The notes under the pieces: model-generated
Seen by the model: the letters and a program-made list of their open reading frames with translations, nothing else
What the model was told of the DNA's origin: nothing
Database searches by the model: none
Shown here: positions 1 to 9,674 of the stretch, piece by piece
How the letters are laid out: each line of letters begins with the position of its first letter
Numbering within the stretch: the first letter of the stretch is position 1
Made by a program: the position numbers and the translations under genes
DNA from: Closterium sp. NIES-65
Taxonomy: Eukaryota > Streptophyta > Zygnematophyceae > Desmidiales > Closteriaceae
DNA: 64,000 nucleotides
Direction of reading: 5' to 3'
Assembly: GCA_948144175.1 (NCBI GenBank)
Contig: CANXME010000516.1
Coordinates: 1-64,000 of the forward strand

Positions 1-1426
1 GGGAACTGCTGCAACTCCTTCACGTTCTCCATTACTTTCCATTTCTTGACGGCTTCAATCTTCCGCGGGTCCACGTGTACGCCCTCCGCACTCCATGCCC
101 CGAAACTACACCTTCTTCAGGGCGAAGTCGCTCTTCGACAGCTTCACGTGGAACTTGTTTTTCCGCAGGATCTCGAACACCTTCCCTAGATGCTCCACGT
201 GCTCCTTCATGTTCTTGGAGTAGATAAGAATGTCGTCCAGGTACACCACCACGCACTCGTCCAACAGGGGCGTATGATGTGACTCATCTCCGCCTGAAAC
301 GTTGCTGGTGCGTTGCAGAGTCCGAACGGCGATAACCAAGTATTCATAGGAGCCGTATCTCGTATGGAACTCCGTATTGTGGATCGAGTTGTCCGCCATC
401 TTGATCTGCCAGTAACCGACCGTAGGTCCAGCTTCAAAAAGACTGTTGCACCACGCAGTTGGTTGAGTAGGTCGTCTATGCGCGGTATGGGGTATTTGTT
501 TGAAGTGTCTGTTCGTTCAGTGCGCGGTAGTCGATGCACATCCATAGACTGCCGTCTGGTTTTGGAGTAAAGAGAACTGGTGCACCCGTAGGGAGAGGTG
601 GATGGGTGGATCAGTTGTCTGTCCAGTAGATATTCGATCTGTTTCTTCATGTCTGTCAGTTCGGTCGGACTCAGTCGGTATGGTGCACGTGAGACGGGTT
701 TTGCACCTGGTTCCTCCACGATCTCGTGCTCGTGGGTGCGTGCAGGGGGTACGCCTGCAGGTAGGTCGTCGGGCATTATATCCTTGTACTGCTCCAAGAC
801 CTCCTTCACTGCTGCAGGTAGTTCTTCGTTCGGCTTCTCCTCCTCTGCTGCTGCCATAACCAGTGCTAGGTATCCCGTGTTATTCTCGTTCACCGTCTGT
901 TCAAATCGTGCCAGTGTCGTTTCAGGAACGTCCCCTGTATCCGTCCAGCTTCGTAGTGCTATCCGCTTCGCGTTGTTGTAGATGCACACCTTCCTGTTGA
1001 CCCAGTCGATCTCGGGGTTGAAACCGCTTCAAGAAATCTCGCCCCAAGATGAACTCTAACCCTTTGATGTTCATGATCGGCTACGTCGGCTTCCACCTTA
1101 GTGCCCCTATGTGCATCTGCAGTGATGCTTTGCCGTGGATGGGAAGTTTTGGGTACCGTCCACACATCGTTGCCGAGAACTTGGTACTCCTCGGAAGGTT
1201 CCCCAATTTTCTCCAACGTCCCGCGGTCACACCACCGAGTGAGATTGCACCGCTGTCCACCAGTGCCTGGATGGTGTCGTCCTTTGCATAACACCTGGAC
1301 GAGTAGTGGTGCCTGCTGCGCTGAGTAGCCAAAGAGGGTCTCATTGATAGGATCATAGGGTACATCAAAGTGAATACCATCCCTATTTCCTATACCTGAC
1401 TCAGCACTTTTCTCTTCCAACTTCAC
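1..1426 (-). pseudogene. Ty3/gypsy pol fragment: protease and partial reverse transcriptase
   Basis: Decayed Pol of a Ty3/gypsy retrotransposon, read leftward and cut by the window edge. A retropepsin-like LVDSGA motif lies near 1255-1270. Downstream come a PVSRAPYRLSPTEL stretch (about 670-705) and YLLDRQLIHPSTSPYG (about 590-650), matching the start of gypsy reverse transcriptases. A FLKLDLR motif follows, then the catalytic YLDD in VVYLDDILIYSKN near 205-245. The order protease then RT, with the YLDD form, fits Ty3/gypsy rather than copia. The reading frame changes several times between 200 and 1430, so no intact protein is encoded. RNase H and integrase would lie left of the window. Family assignment is secure; the clade is not determined. 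Confidence 0.85.
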
Positions 1427-2016
1427 ACTGGGTGGTAGGAGGATTTTTCCGAGGCTTGTACAGCTTCTCAGGAGCCTGAAATTTTTCCTCTAAGCCTTGG
1501 CAGCTGTGTAGGCTTCACCTGTGGGCTAAGGGAAGCCTTAACACTGTGCTGCGGGAGAGAATATTATTTCCCACGGAACGCACGACCCTTTTCTACGCTC
1601 CGTAGTAATTTGCCCAACTTCTCAGGTACCTGAATAATTTCTAAAGGCTTTTTCTTGGCCTCTAAATCTCCCCTGAATTTTTTCAAAGGCTTGAAAACCA
1701 CGAGAAGCAATATTTTCCGTTAAGAGTATCTTTATAGGATACTTTTAACGAATTCTTACTTTCGTGGGTGCTCAGCTGGAGTTTCCTGGTCGGTGGAGAG
1801 TCTTTCTTCGCGGAGCCTCCATTTGCCTTGGCGATTTCCCCTGATGTCGGCCGGTCGTGACGTTTTATATTCGCGCCATCAGTTTCTCCTTTTTTCACCC
1901 GCTCCGAAGTCGCCACGTCGTCGCCTTGTCCTGCTTTTCGGATCTTTACGCGATCGCCAGGACGATCCGCGACTACTGGCGATTCCCAGTTTTTTTACTT
2001 CGGGGGTGCTCCACTC
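1427..2016 (-). other. Gag-protease spacer of the gypsy element
   Basis: This stretch lies between the gag remnant and the protease motif of the same minus-strand gypsy element. Only short open stretches occur; the best, 1683-1916, is Lys/Ser-rich without a recognisable domain. It is most likely the disordered Gag C-terminus and protease N-terminus, too decayed to assign. Confidence 0.5.
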
Positions 2017-3012
2017 TTACCGTCCCGGAGTGCTGAACGTGCTTTCTTCATTTTGTAGCACGACAAAAACTGATGCCGTGCTGCGCCGCAAAAACTCGCA
2101 TTTTGTCGGCTGCTGCTTCGCGTCGTATTTGTCGATATCCATCGGTTCGGCGAACGTGGGGGGTGCCGATCGCTCCGTGCCGAATGTACGGTTCGGCGTG
2201 AAGCGTCGTGTTTCGGATTGACCTCGAGTCAATCAGTCGTACCGCTCCGGCAGCACGCACGATGTCGTGGTTACAGTTGCAATTCACTGCGATGGCCTCT
2301 TGGCGAAACTCCAATTTTAACCCTTCTGTGTACGCCTGGATTTTTTCGCCTTCGGTCAGGTCGGTGATGCGATTGAACAGGAGCTCCATCTGCTGCGTGT
2401 ACTGTGCTACACTACTGTATTGCTTGTGATGGTGTATCTGCTGCCGCGCCATGTAGGTCGTTTTAATGGGTTCGAAACGCTCGATTAAGTCTGCCCGAAA
2501 CTGCTGCCACGTTTTCCTCCCAGCGGGCTACGTCAGTGTAATAAATCCATTCGAGTGCCAGTCCACTTAACAATGTCGCTGCGAGCCGAATTCTTGTTGC
2601 GTCGTGTTGCGGGGTCGAACAGCCAATGGCCTGGAAGTAAATTTCGAGGGTTGCCACGAATCGCCGGACGTCAATTCCTTCGCGCTGGGATCGAACGCTT
2701 CAGGGAGCCTCGGTCGTGCTGCTTCGAGGTTCGCGACAGTGGTGCCATCAGTCCGTGAAATGTCGGTGTCGCCACTACTGCAGGTGCTGTCGCTGCTACG
2801 TTCGCTGCTGCTGCTACGTTCGCTGCTGCTGCAGTGGCGATTCCTGGTTGGTGTGTCAGAAGGGTCTCGAGTCGCCGTAGCGCCGCCTGCGTCTGCTCCA
2901 TGTCGGTGCGGAGGCTCGCGATGTCGCTCGTGGTCGCGTAGTTGTCGCCTTGGCCCTCCATTCCTGGCATTACGCGTCTGAAAAACCCGAAACGAGGGGG
3001 AGCAAAAAACAC
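2017..3012 (-). pseudogene. gag: Ty3/gypsy gag pseudogene
   Basis: Capsid gene remnant of the minus-strand gypsy element. The N-terminal part (3012-2671) begins near a Met and has a predicted helical stretch (SLRTDMEQTQAALRRLETLL) and an Ala/Val-rich linker. The middle (2657-2463) contains ATLLSGLALEWIYYTDVARW, typical of the retrotransposon Gag capsid fold. The next part (2452-2048) continues with YTQQMELLFNRITDLTEGEK and LKLEFRQEA. These segments lie in three different minus frames, so at least two frameshifts separate them. Near 2057-2101 a CX2CX4HX4C zinc knuckle becomes readable only after a one-base frame change in a T run. Upstream lies the putative LTR; downstream the protease-RT remnant continues in the same direction. 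Confidence 0.8.
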
Positions 3013-3129
3013 GGAACCAGTTTTACGTACCCGAAATCGATGTTTAACTGCGTCGCCCCCGCGTTTTTGAAGACTCGGTTTTAGCGGTCGAAAAACTTTC
3101 GCGTGTAATACGGGCTGTGATTACCACAG

Positions 3130-3470
3130 TGTTAGGATCTAGGATCGAGCTTAGAAAAGAGAAAGTGAATTGAATGATCACTTGGGTATAACACGGGGCT
3201 ATATATAGGCTCGACACAAGGCCCAGTAACCAGGTGTTACGCGAAGGTTCCGCGGGTCGCGAAGCGTCCCGAACAGATCCTTCCCGAATTCAGTAGAAGG
3301 CAATTCGGTGGCAACCGAAAAGCCAGAATTCGGTGCACGCAACCTAGCTCGGTGCTATAACTATAATAAAATATAGGAAAGCACCTAGCCTAGGAAATTA
3401 AGCAATTCATGCAAGCATATAAATTATCCTATGCTAGAAATAGCATGATAAAGTAAAGGCAGGCAAGCAT
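3130..3470 (-). repeat. Putative 5' LTR of the gypsy element (interrupted)
   Basis: A sequence starting TGTTAGGATCTAGG at 3130 lies directly upstream, in element orientation, of the gypsy gag. It contains a TATA-like ctatatatagg at about 3209-3219. The bases left of it, read on the minus strand, are TGGTAATCACAGCCCG, a plausible primer-binding site beginning TGG as most do. The far end is uncertain because a miniature LTR element inserted at 3471. The LTR may resume at 3822 and run to about 3890. No second copy is visible in the window, so the boundaries are inferred. Confidence 0.45.
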
Positions 3471-3816
3471 TGTCAGAGGTCCACTGGTGATCCCCGATTG
3501 ATCCTAGGGAAGGGTTACAGGCTTGTTGTCCTGGGGGGTTATGGGCGCACTGACCCGCTACTTAACAAGCCCTTTTATCCCAATGGTCTAGTGGTTGGGA
3601 TTCTGACATGGTATCAGAGCAAAGGTCACGGGGTTCGAATCCTAGTGTGTGCACTTCGGGCATCCCAGTGTGGGGGGGTGTTAGAGGTCCACTGGTGATC
3701 CCCGATTGATCCTAGGGAAGGGTTACAGGCTCGTTGTCCTGGGGGGTTATGGGCGCACTGACCCGCTACTTAACAAGCCATTTTATCCCAATGGTCTAGT
3801 GGTTTGGATTCTGACA
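3471..3816 (+). mobile_element. Miniature LTR retrotransposon (SMART/TRIM-like), copy A
   Basis: A 346-bp non-coding LTR element. Two direct repeats of 138 bp (3471-3608 and 3679-3816), each TG...CA, flank a 70-bp interior. The interior starts at once with TGGTATCAGAGC (3609-3620), the standard plant primer-binding site for initiator tRNA-Met. It ends in a seven-G polypurine tract just before the second LTR. A perfect 5-bp target duplication, AGCAT, flanks it (3466-3470 and 3817-3821). The two LTRs differ at about three positions. A Pol III A-box-like TGGTCTAGTGG lies in the LTR end (3584-3594) and a B-box GGTTCGAATCC in the interior (3632-3642). It must be mobilised in trans. Size and layout match the SMART/TRIM class. 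Confidence 0.93.
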
Positions 3817-3821
3817 AGCAT

Positions 3822-3899
3822 AGCTGGCATAAGCCGTCGTACTCTCACAAGAGCCCAGGCTGAAGCAAGTACCCCTGAGTAGACCTGTGAGTCTCGGCT
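3822..3899. other. Unassigned junction sequence
   Basis: About 80 bp between the target duplication of mini-LTR copy A and the first recognisable copia gag sequence. It may be the rest of the gypsy LTR. The deletion junction that removed the 5' end of copia E1 lies here or just downstream. Confidence 0.3.
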
Positions 3900-3903
3900 C
3901 CCA

Positions 3904-6900
3904 ATGGGAGGCGCAGGGGCGGCAGGGGCAAGGGGGGCTGGGGTGGAGGAGGCGGCGGCGGGGGAGGTGGTGGTGGAGGGGGTGGAGGGGGGCGGCGGCG
4001 GTGGCGGCAGTGGTGGGAGTGGTGCTGGTGGTGCGGGGGGCAGTGGCGGAGCAGGGGGTGCTGGAGGTGGCGGTAGTGGAGGCGGAGGTGGGGGTGGTGG
4101 CAGTGGTGGCGGTGGTGGAGGTGGTGGAGGGAGCGGTGGAGCGGTGCAGCGTGGCGGGTTTGGCAGCGGCCATAGGCAGCAGCAGCAGCGTCCCAGCGAG
4201 CCCCCGTCACCCCAGCAGCTCCGTGAGTGGTACTCTCAACGTGGGGGGTTTGGGGGTGGAGGTACCTGCCCGTACGTCATGCGCACAGGTGACCGCACTG
4301 GCCAGACTTGTGGGAAGTTTCACACGGCGCAATGCTGTTTCTTTCGCCTCGACGACGCCTGGCGCGAGCAGTTCCCTGACGCCTCTGAGCTGCCCCGCTG
4401 GGCTGATCTGCTTCGGAAGGGGATTGATATCTTTGCTCTTGATTTGATGCTATCATTGCTGCTATGTATGCATTGACTATTAGTGTTGAGGGTGACTGTT
4501 ACCTGAGTGTACCGCCCGACCCAGGTATTGGGAGCAGTCAGACTGCGGCTCTACGTGCTAGCGCATCTGCTGCTCTAGGACCTGGTGAGGCTGCTGCCCT
4601 AGGTGCTAGTGCGTCTACGTCTGCTGGTACCGCACCTACTGAGGCACTGCACACCTTCACACTGGACTCAGGTGCTTCCCACTGTTTCTTCCACGACCGC
4701 ACTGCCCTAGAGAAGCTCCCTAGACCGGTTGCTGTCTCCCTGGCTGACCCCCTCAGGGGGTCCGGTCCTTGCGACCTCCACCACTGCCCTCCCTTGTCCT
4801 GCTGTCCCGTCTGGCACGCTGTCGGGCCTCTACCTCCCCTCGTTCTCTACGAACTTGGTGGCGGGTTACGCGCTCCAGGACGCGGGTGTTCACTAGTTCA
4901 CCCCGGCCTACGAGCGTGTGACGCACTGCACGTGTGCCCGGACGGGTCGTTACCTGGCTACCTTCACTCAGCAGCCGGGGTCGGACTTGTACACACTGAT
5001 CACTGAGTCCCCTCAGGTAGCTGCGTCTGCGTCTGCGTCAGGTCAGCTGTCGACCCCCTGCTCGTGTTGCTCCCTGTTGCACAGGACTGTCCTCTGGCAC
5101 CACTGCCTTGGTCACTCGTCAGTGCAGCGCCTTTGCGGCATCCACTCCATGTACCTTGTCTCTGGTCTTCCCAGAGTTCTCCCTCGCCTGCCACACTCGC
5201 CTGCTCCTCCCTGTCTTCCCTGTGTCGAGGGGCGGCAGCGCGCCGCTCCTCACTCCTCCTCGTTCCCTCCCACAGAGGCTCCCCTGCAGACTCTCCACTT
5301 GGACGTGTGGGGCCCCGCCTGCGTCCGGGGACAAGGCCATGAGCGGTACTTTCTGCTGGTCATCGACGACTACACGCGCTACACCACGGTCTTCCCCTTG
5401 CGCAACCAAGGGTGAGGTCCTTGATGTCTTGATCCCCTGGATCCATGCTGCTCGTCTCCAGCTCCGCCAGTGGTTCCAGTCGGACTTTCCTGTAATACGT
5501 CTGCACTCTGACAGAGGTGGCGAGTTTTCCTCTAACCTCTTGGCAGCCTACTGTGCGGAGCACGGCATCCGCCAAACGTTCACTCTCCCCGGCCTCTCCG
5601 CAGTAGAATGGGGTTGCTGAGCGCCGCATTGGTCTTGTCATGGAGGTTGCTCGTACCTCCATGATCCATGCGGCTGCCCCCCATTTCCTGTGGCCGTTTG
5701 CAGTGCAGTACGCCGCGCAACAGCTCAACCTCTGGCCCCGTGTCTCTGTTCCGGAGACCTCGCCTACCCTGCGTTGGACGGGGGAGGTTGGCAACGCGTC
5801 GGTGTTCCGAGTCTGGGGATGTCGAGCCTTTGTCCACGATACGTCCGCGGACAAGCTCTCCTCTCGTGCAGTTCCCTGTGTCTTCCTTGGCTTTGTCCCT
5901 GACGCGCCTGGCTGGCAGTTTTACCACCCCACCTCGCGCCGTGTCTTCGCCTCTCAGGATGTCACCTTTGACGAGTCGGTACCCTTTTACCATCTCTTCC
6001 CCTACCGCACTGCCCCCTCCCCCCCCCCCCCCCCCGCCACTCTTCCTCACCCCAGGTGTCCCGTCGGAAGACCCCCTCCCTCCCCAGGGTGCTGCTCCCT
6101 CAGGTGTTTCCCAGGTAGACCCGGTCGAGCCTGTCGAGGTAGCTGTTGACTCTGGTCCTGCGCGAGGTGCTGAGCGTGCTGAGCCTGGTGGTGCTGGGTC
6201 TGGGGGCACTGAGACTGGGGGTGCTGAGCCCGGGGGGTGCAGAGACTGAGGGTGCTGAGCCTGGGGGTGCGGAGACTAGGGGTGCTGAGTCTGGGGGTGC
6301 GGAGCCTTTGGGTGCTGAGCCTGGAGGTGCTGCGACTGGGGGTGCTGAGCCTGGGGGTGCTGAGATTGGGGGTGCTGAGACTGGGGGTGCTGAGCCTGGT
6401 GGCGCTCCCTCTTCACAGCAGCTGTGTGAGTGGTACTTCCAGTGCTACAGCCTCCGTCGTGGGGCTACTGGAGCTAGGGGGTCTGCTGGAGTCGGGGGTG
6501 GTGGCACCGCAGGTGCAGTGTTGCAGCCAGAGCCTCCCTCCCCTCAGCGGCTACGTGAGTGGTACGCTCGGCGCTGCAGCCTCAGGAGTGGAGCTCCTGG
6601 TGTTGAGGTAACGCCAGTTGGAGGTCCTGCTGGTGCTGGTGCTGCTGGAGGTGCTGCTGGTCCTGCTGGAGGTCCTGGAGCTACTGGAGGTGCTGCTGGT
6701 GCTGCTGGAGGTCCTGGAGCGGCTGGAGGTGCTGCTGGTGCTGCTGGAGGTTCTGGAGCTGCACGAGGTGCTGCCGGGGCTGCTGGAGGTTCTCGAGCTG
6801 CCGGAGGTGCTGCTGGTGCTGGTTTCGGCTGGAGGTTGTGGTGCTATCTCTGCTGCTTCTGGGGGCACTTCACGGCCGCGGCCGTACTTTGTTCCGCTCC

Positions 6901-9318
6901 TTCAGCAGGTTCTTGGTCAGCCGCCTCCTCCTAGTCCTCCTCCCTCCTTAGGGTATCCTCCGCTTGTCCAGTCGCAGTCCCAGCTCCTGCCTGCCTCGCC
7001 ACTTCCTGGTCCTTCTCCCTACACTGGTCCGACAGGCGGTCTTACAGAGCGTCGTGAGCCTGAATCTCGTCCTGTGTCGCCTGTGTCTCGTCCTGTGTCA
7101 CCTGTTCGTGCTGCTTGCACTGGTCGCCGTGGTCCGCGTGAGCGTGTTGAAATGTATTTAGTGTATACTTTCATATAAATGCCTACAGTAGCCTAGTGTA
7201 GTTATCTTAGTTTCCTGCTAGGTGGTGTACCATTTGCCTTTCTTCATTCTTGCCTATTTGTACCCTTGAACCTATAGTGAAACCCCTCATTCTCTCGATA
7301 CTTTTTACTTCAACTCTCGAACTCAATCACCAAGGCTCCTAAGCCTAACTCTTCCTAATTACTTTGACAGAGCGTCCTCCACCTGTGTCTGGCACACACT
7401 TTATGACACTACGTCCTTCCACTGCCCACCAGCCTGTCCCTCTACCGTCTCCTCTTGCGTCCTTTCTTCCTGTCCTTACTGACCCAGAGTCTGACTCTCT
7501 TCGTGCTGCCAGTCCTACTGTCACGCGTCTCCTAGCCACTACTGTCACTGACCCTTCCTTTGAGTCTGCTGCTGCATCTGCCCTAGTTGCTGAGCTTGTC
7601 GACTTTGCTGCTCGCTGTCGTCTAGACTACGCTGCGAGTCTTGTTGCTGGGTGTGAGTCTGTCTGTCCTCCGTCCATGGAGGGTGAGTGTGCTCTAGGCA
7701 CAGACGTCCTTGAGGACAGGCAGGAGGACCTTGAGTGTCTTGCAGCCGCTGCGCCTCATCTCGTTTCCATGCTGATTGCCCCTCACGGAGACCCGGATGC
7801 TCCAGACATCCCGACCCTGCGCTCTTACGCAGAGGCGATTGAGGTTCCCTACTCCTCTCAGTGGCAGTCAGCCATGGACGCAGAGATGGCATCCTGGAAG
7901 TCCACTGGCACTTACGTCGACGGGGTTCTCCGCCTATCTTCAAGACCCGTTACGTTGCTCGAGGCTTCAGTCAGTGAGAGGGAGTAGACTTCTTTCAGAC
8001 CTTCTCCCCCACCTCGAAGATGACCACTCTTCGGGTGCTACTGCACGTTGCTGCTCAGCGTCACTACGAGCTTCACTCTCTTGACTTCAGTACAGCTTTC
8101 TTGCAGGGCAGCCTACACGAAGAGATCTGGCTGCGCCGCCCTCCTGGCTTCACTGGGTCGTTTCCTCCTGGTACCCAGTGGAGCCTCCGGCGGCCGGTCT
8201 ACGGTCTCCGCCAGGCGCCACGTGAGTGGCACGACACACTGAGGACTACTCTTGCGGCACTTGGGTCCGCGCCCTCTTCTGCTGACACGTCGCTGTTTCT
8301 ACGCACCGACATTGCGCTGCCGCCGTTCTACATCCTCGTGTACGTCGACAACTTGGTCTTTGCCACTGCTGACACTGAGGCTCTCGCCCACGTGAATTCG
8401 GAGCTGCAGAAGAGACACACGTGCACAGACCTGGGTGAACTGCGCAGCTACCTTGGCTTGCAGATCACCCGGGACAGAGCACGCCGCACCATCACACTGT
8501 CCCAGTCACACATGGTGCAGCAGGTCCTTCAACACTTCGGCTTCACCTGGTCCTCAGCACAGGCCACTCCTCTGGCTATAGGTCACTCGTTCTCAGCTCT
8601 GCCTTCGGATGAGTCCGTAGAGCCGAGTGGTCCTTACCCAGAGCTAGTTGGTTGCCTCATGTACCTGATGACTTGCACTCGTCCTGACCTAGCATACCCT
8701 CTTGGCCTTCTGGCCCGCTACGTGGCTCCTGGCAGGCACCGAAAGGTGCACTGGGATGCTGCAAAGAGGGTATTGCGCTACTTGTGCAGTACATCGGGCA
8801 TGGGGCTCGTGCTTGGAGGAGGGAGCTCAGTTGTTCTCACTGGGCACTCAGACGCTTCTTGGGTTGACAACCAGGCTACTCAGTGGTCGTCACAGGGTTA
8901 CACCTTCAGCCTTGGCTCTGGTTCAGTTTCTTGGCGTTCTACTCACTCGTCTTCTGTTCTCAGCTCCAGTTGTGAGGCTGAGATCTACGCCACAGCCATG
9001 GCTGCACAGGAGCTACGCTGGCTCACCTACCTGCTGACCGACTTGGGAGAGCGGCCTAATTCTCCTCGAGTGCTGTACGTCGACAACAAGGCTGCCATTG
9101 CCTTGTGTGAGGAGCACAGACTGGAGCACAGAACGAAGCACATCGCTCTCCGTTACTTTCTGGCTCGAGAGCTGCAGCAGCGCGGTCAGCTTCGTCTGCG
9201 TTACGTGGCCACTCGGGCCAACACCGCTGATGTATTCACCAAGGCACTTCAGCCTGGTGATCATCAGCGCTTCTGCACTATGCTGGGGCTGGTGCCCACT
9301 TTTCCTCACTTGGTGTAG
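3904..9318 (+). pseudogene. gag-pol: E1 gag-pol polyprotein (degenerate)
   Basis: Pieces of one copia polyprotein in shifting frames. A poly-Gly linker (3904-4140) is followed by the family's variant zinc motif CPYVMRTGDRTGQTC...H...C (about 4267-4340). Protease LDSGASHCFF lies near 4663. The pre-integrase HHCC region is near 5095-5230, and integrase motifs LDVWGP (about 5300) and HSDRGGEF (about 5500) follow. The IN-RT linker carries GAEPG-type repeats (6150-6410) and Ala/Gly repeats (6600-6850). A deletion of about 65 bp near 7920 removes the start of the RT fingers and shifts frame. From 8020 to 9318 a 432-aa frame is intact: LDFSTAFLQG, YGLRQAP, the RT box YVDN (YVDD elsewhere in the family) and RNase H (SSCEAEIYA, HRTKHIALRY). 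Other breaks occur near 4735, 5415 and the C-run at 6010-6035. Confidence 0.88.
7145..7369. mobile_element. Solo LTR inserted in E1
   Basis: A 225-bp AT-richer block, TGTTGAAATG...CTTTGACA, interrupts the E1 linker coding region. Perfect 5-bp duplications GAGCG flank it (7140-7144 and 7370-7374). Removing the block and one duplication restores alignment and frame to sibling elements around the CTGRRGPRE / RPPPVSGTH junction. TG...CA ends, a 5-bp duplication and no interior identify a solo LTR left by LTR-LTR recombination. It does not resemble the other LTRs in the window. Confidence 0.88.
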
Positions 9319-9547
9319 GCTTTGCCTGTACTGTGATCTCTATATATGTATACCTACCTGTTTGCTTTGCTAGGTTGAGATCACCTTGCTGTTTGTGTTG
9401 CATATATGCCTCTGCATGTGAACTGGCCCTGTGGCCCTTTGCTTGTGCTCACAGTGTGTGGTGATGTTGTGATCCACCCTGAGCTTGTTTGCCCTTCTTG
9501 ACTGGTCTTGTGAACCCTTGCTCTCCCCCACTTTGCCTATGGGGGTG
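9319..9547 (+). other. E1 3' non-coding tail and polypurine tract
   Basis: Non-coding stretch between the pol stop and the 3' LTR. It holds blocks recurring in every related copia here: GTGAACTGGCC, GTGGTGA...TGTGATCCACCCTGAGCTTG, and GACTGGTCTTGTGA. It ends in CCCCCACTTTGCC and the polypurine tract TATGGGGGTG, which primes plus-strand synthesis. Conservation among otherwise diverged copies suggests a cis-acting role. Confidence 0.75.
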
Positions 9548-9674
9548 TGTCAAACATTATATATGTGTTATTGCTGTGTAGGCTATAGTGGGTTAGCCTT
9601 TAGGGGGTACACAACTCTAGGTTTTCATACGTGTACTCCAATGTTTCATAGTTCATCACTTCTTGTTTCTTACA
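9548..9674 (+). repeat. E1 3' LTR
   Basis: 127-bp LTR starting TGTCAAACATT right after the polypurine tract and ending TTTCTTACA. It carries the core shared with other LTRs of this group, GTAGGCTATAGTGGGTTAGCC, followed by GGGGTACA. The following bases, GCTAG, would be the target duplication; the left copy is lost. Confidence 0.85.

Larger units (their letters stand above)
3900..9674 (+). mobile_element. Ty1/copia element E1, 5'-truncated
   Basis: A copia element lacking its 5' LTR, leader and gag N-terminus; recognisable sequence starts in the Gly-rich Gag linker. It keeps gag 3' end, protease, integrase, RT and RNase H in copia order. It then has a conserved non-coding tail, a TATGGGGGTG polypurine tract (9538-9547) and a 3' LTR (9548-9674). 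A solo LTR of another family interrupts it at 7145-7369. On its right, sequence resumes inside the RNase H region of the opposite-strand element E1b, so E1 had inserted into E1b. The matching left part of E1b and E1's own 5' end are gone, which implies a later deletion. Confidence 0.88.

Noticed and set aside
1793..2221. Plus-strand ORF opposite the gypsy gag
   Set aside because: No domain, and gag homology is on the opposite strand over the same bases.
3584..3660. Functional tRNA gene in the mini-LTR element
   Set aside because: D-, anticodon- and T-arm-like parts are present, but the 5' and 3' acceptor strands do not pair and most of the structure comes from the LTR end and primer site. 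It is tRNA-like, not a tRNA gene.
7140..7374. GT...AG intron in the E1 coding region
   Set aside because: The block starts GTGAGC and ends ACAG, which looks like an intron. However, GAGCG is duplicated exactly on both sides and the ends are TG...CA, so a solo LTR explains it better.
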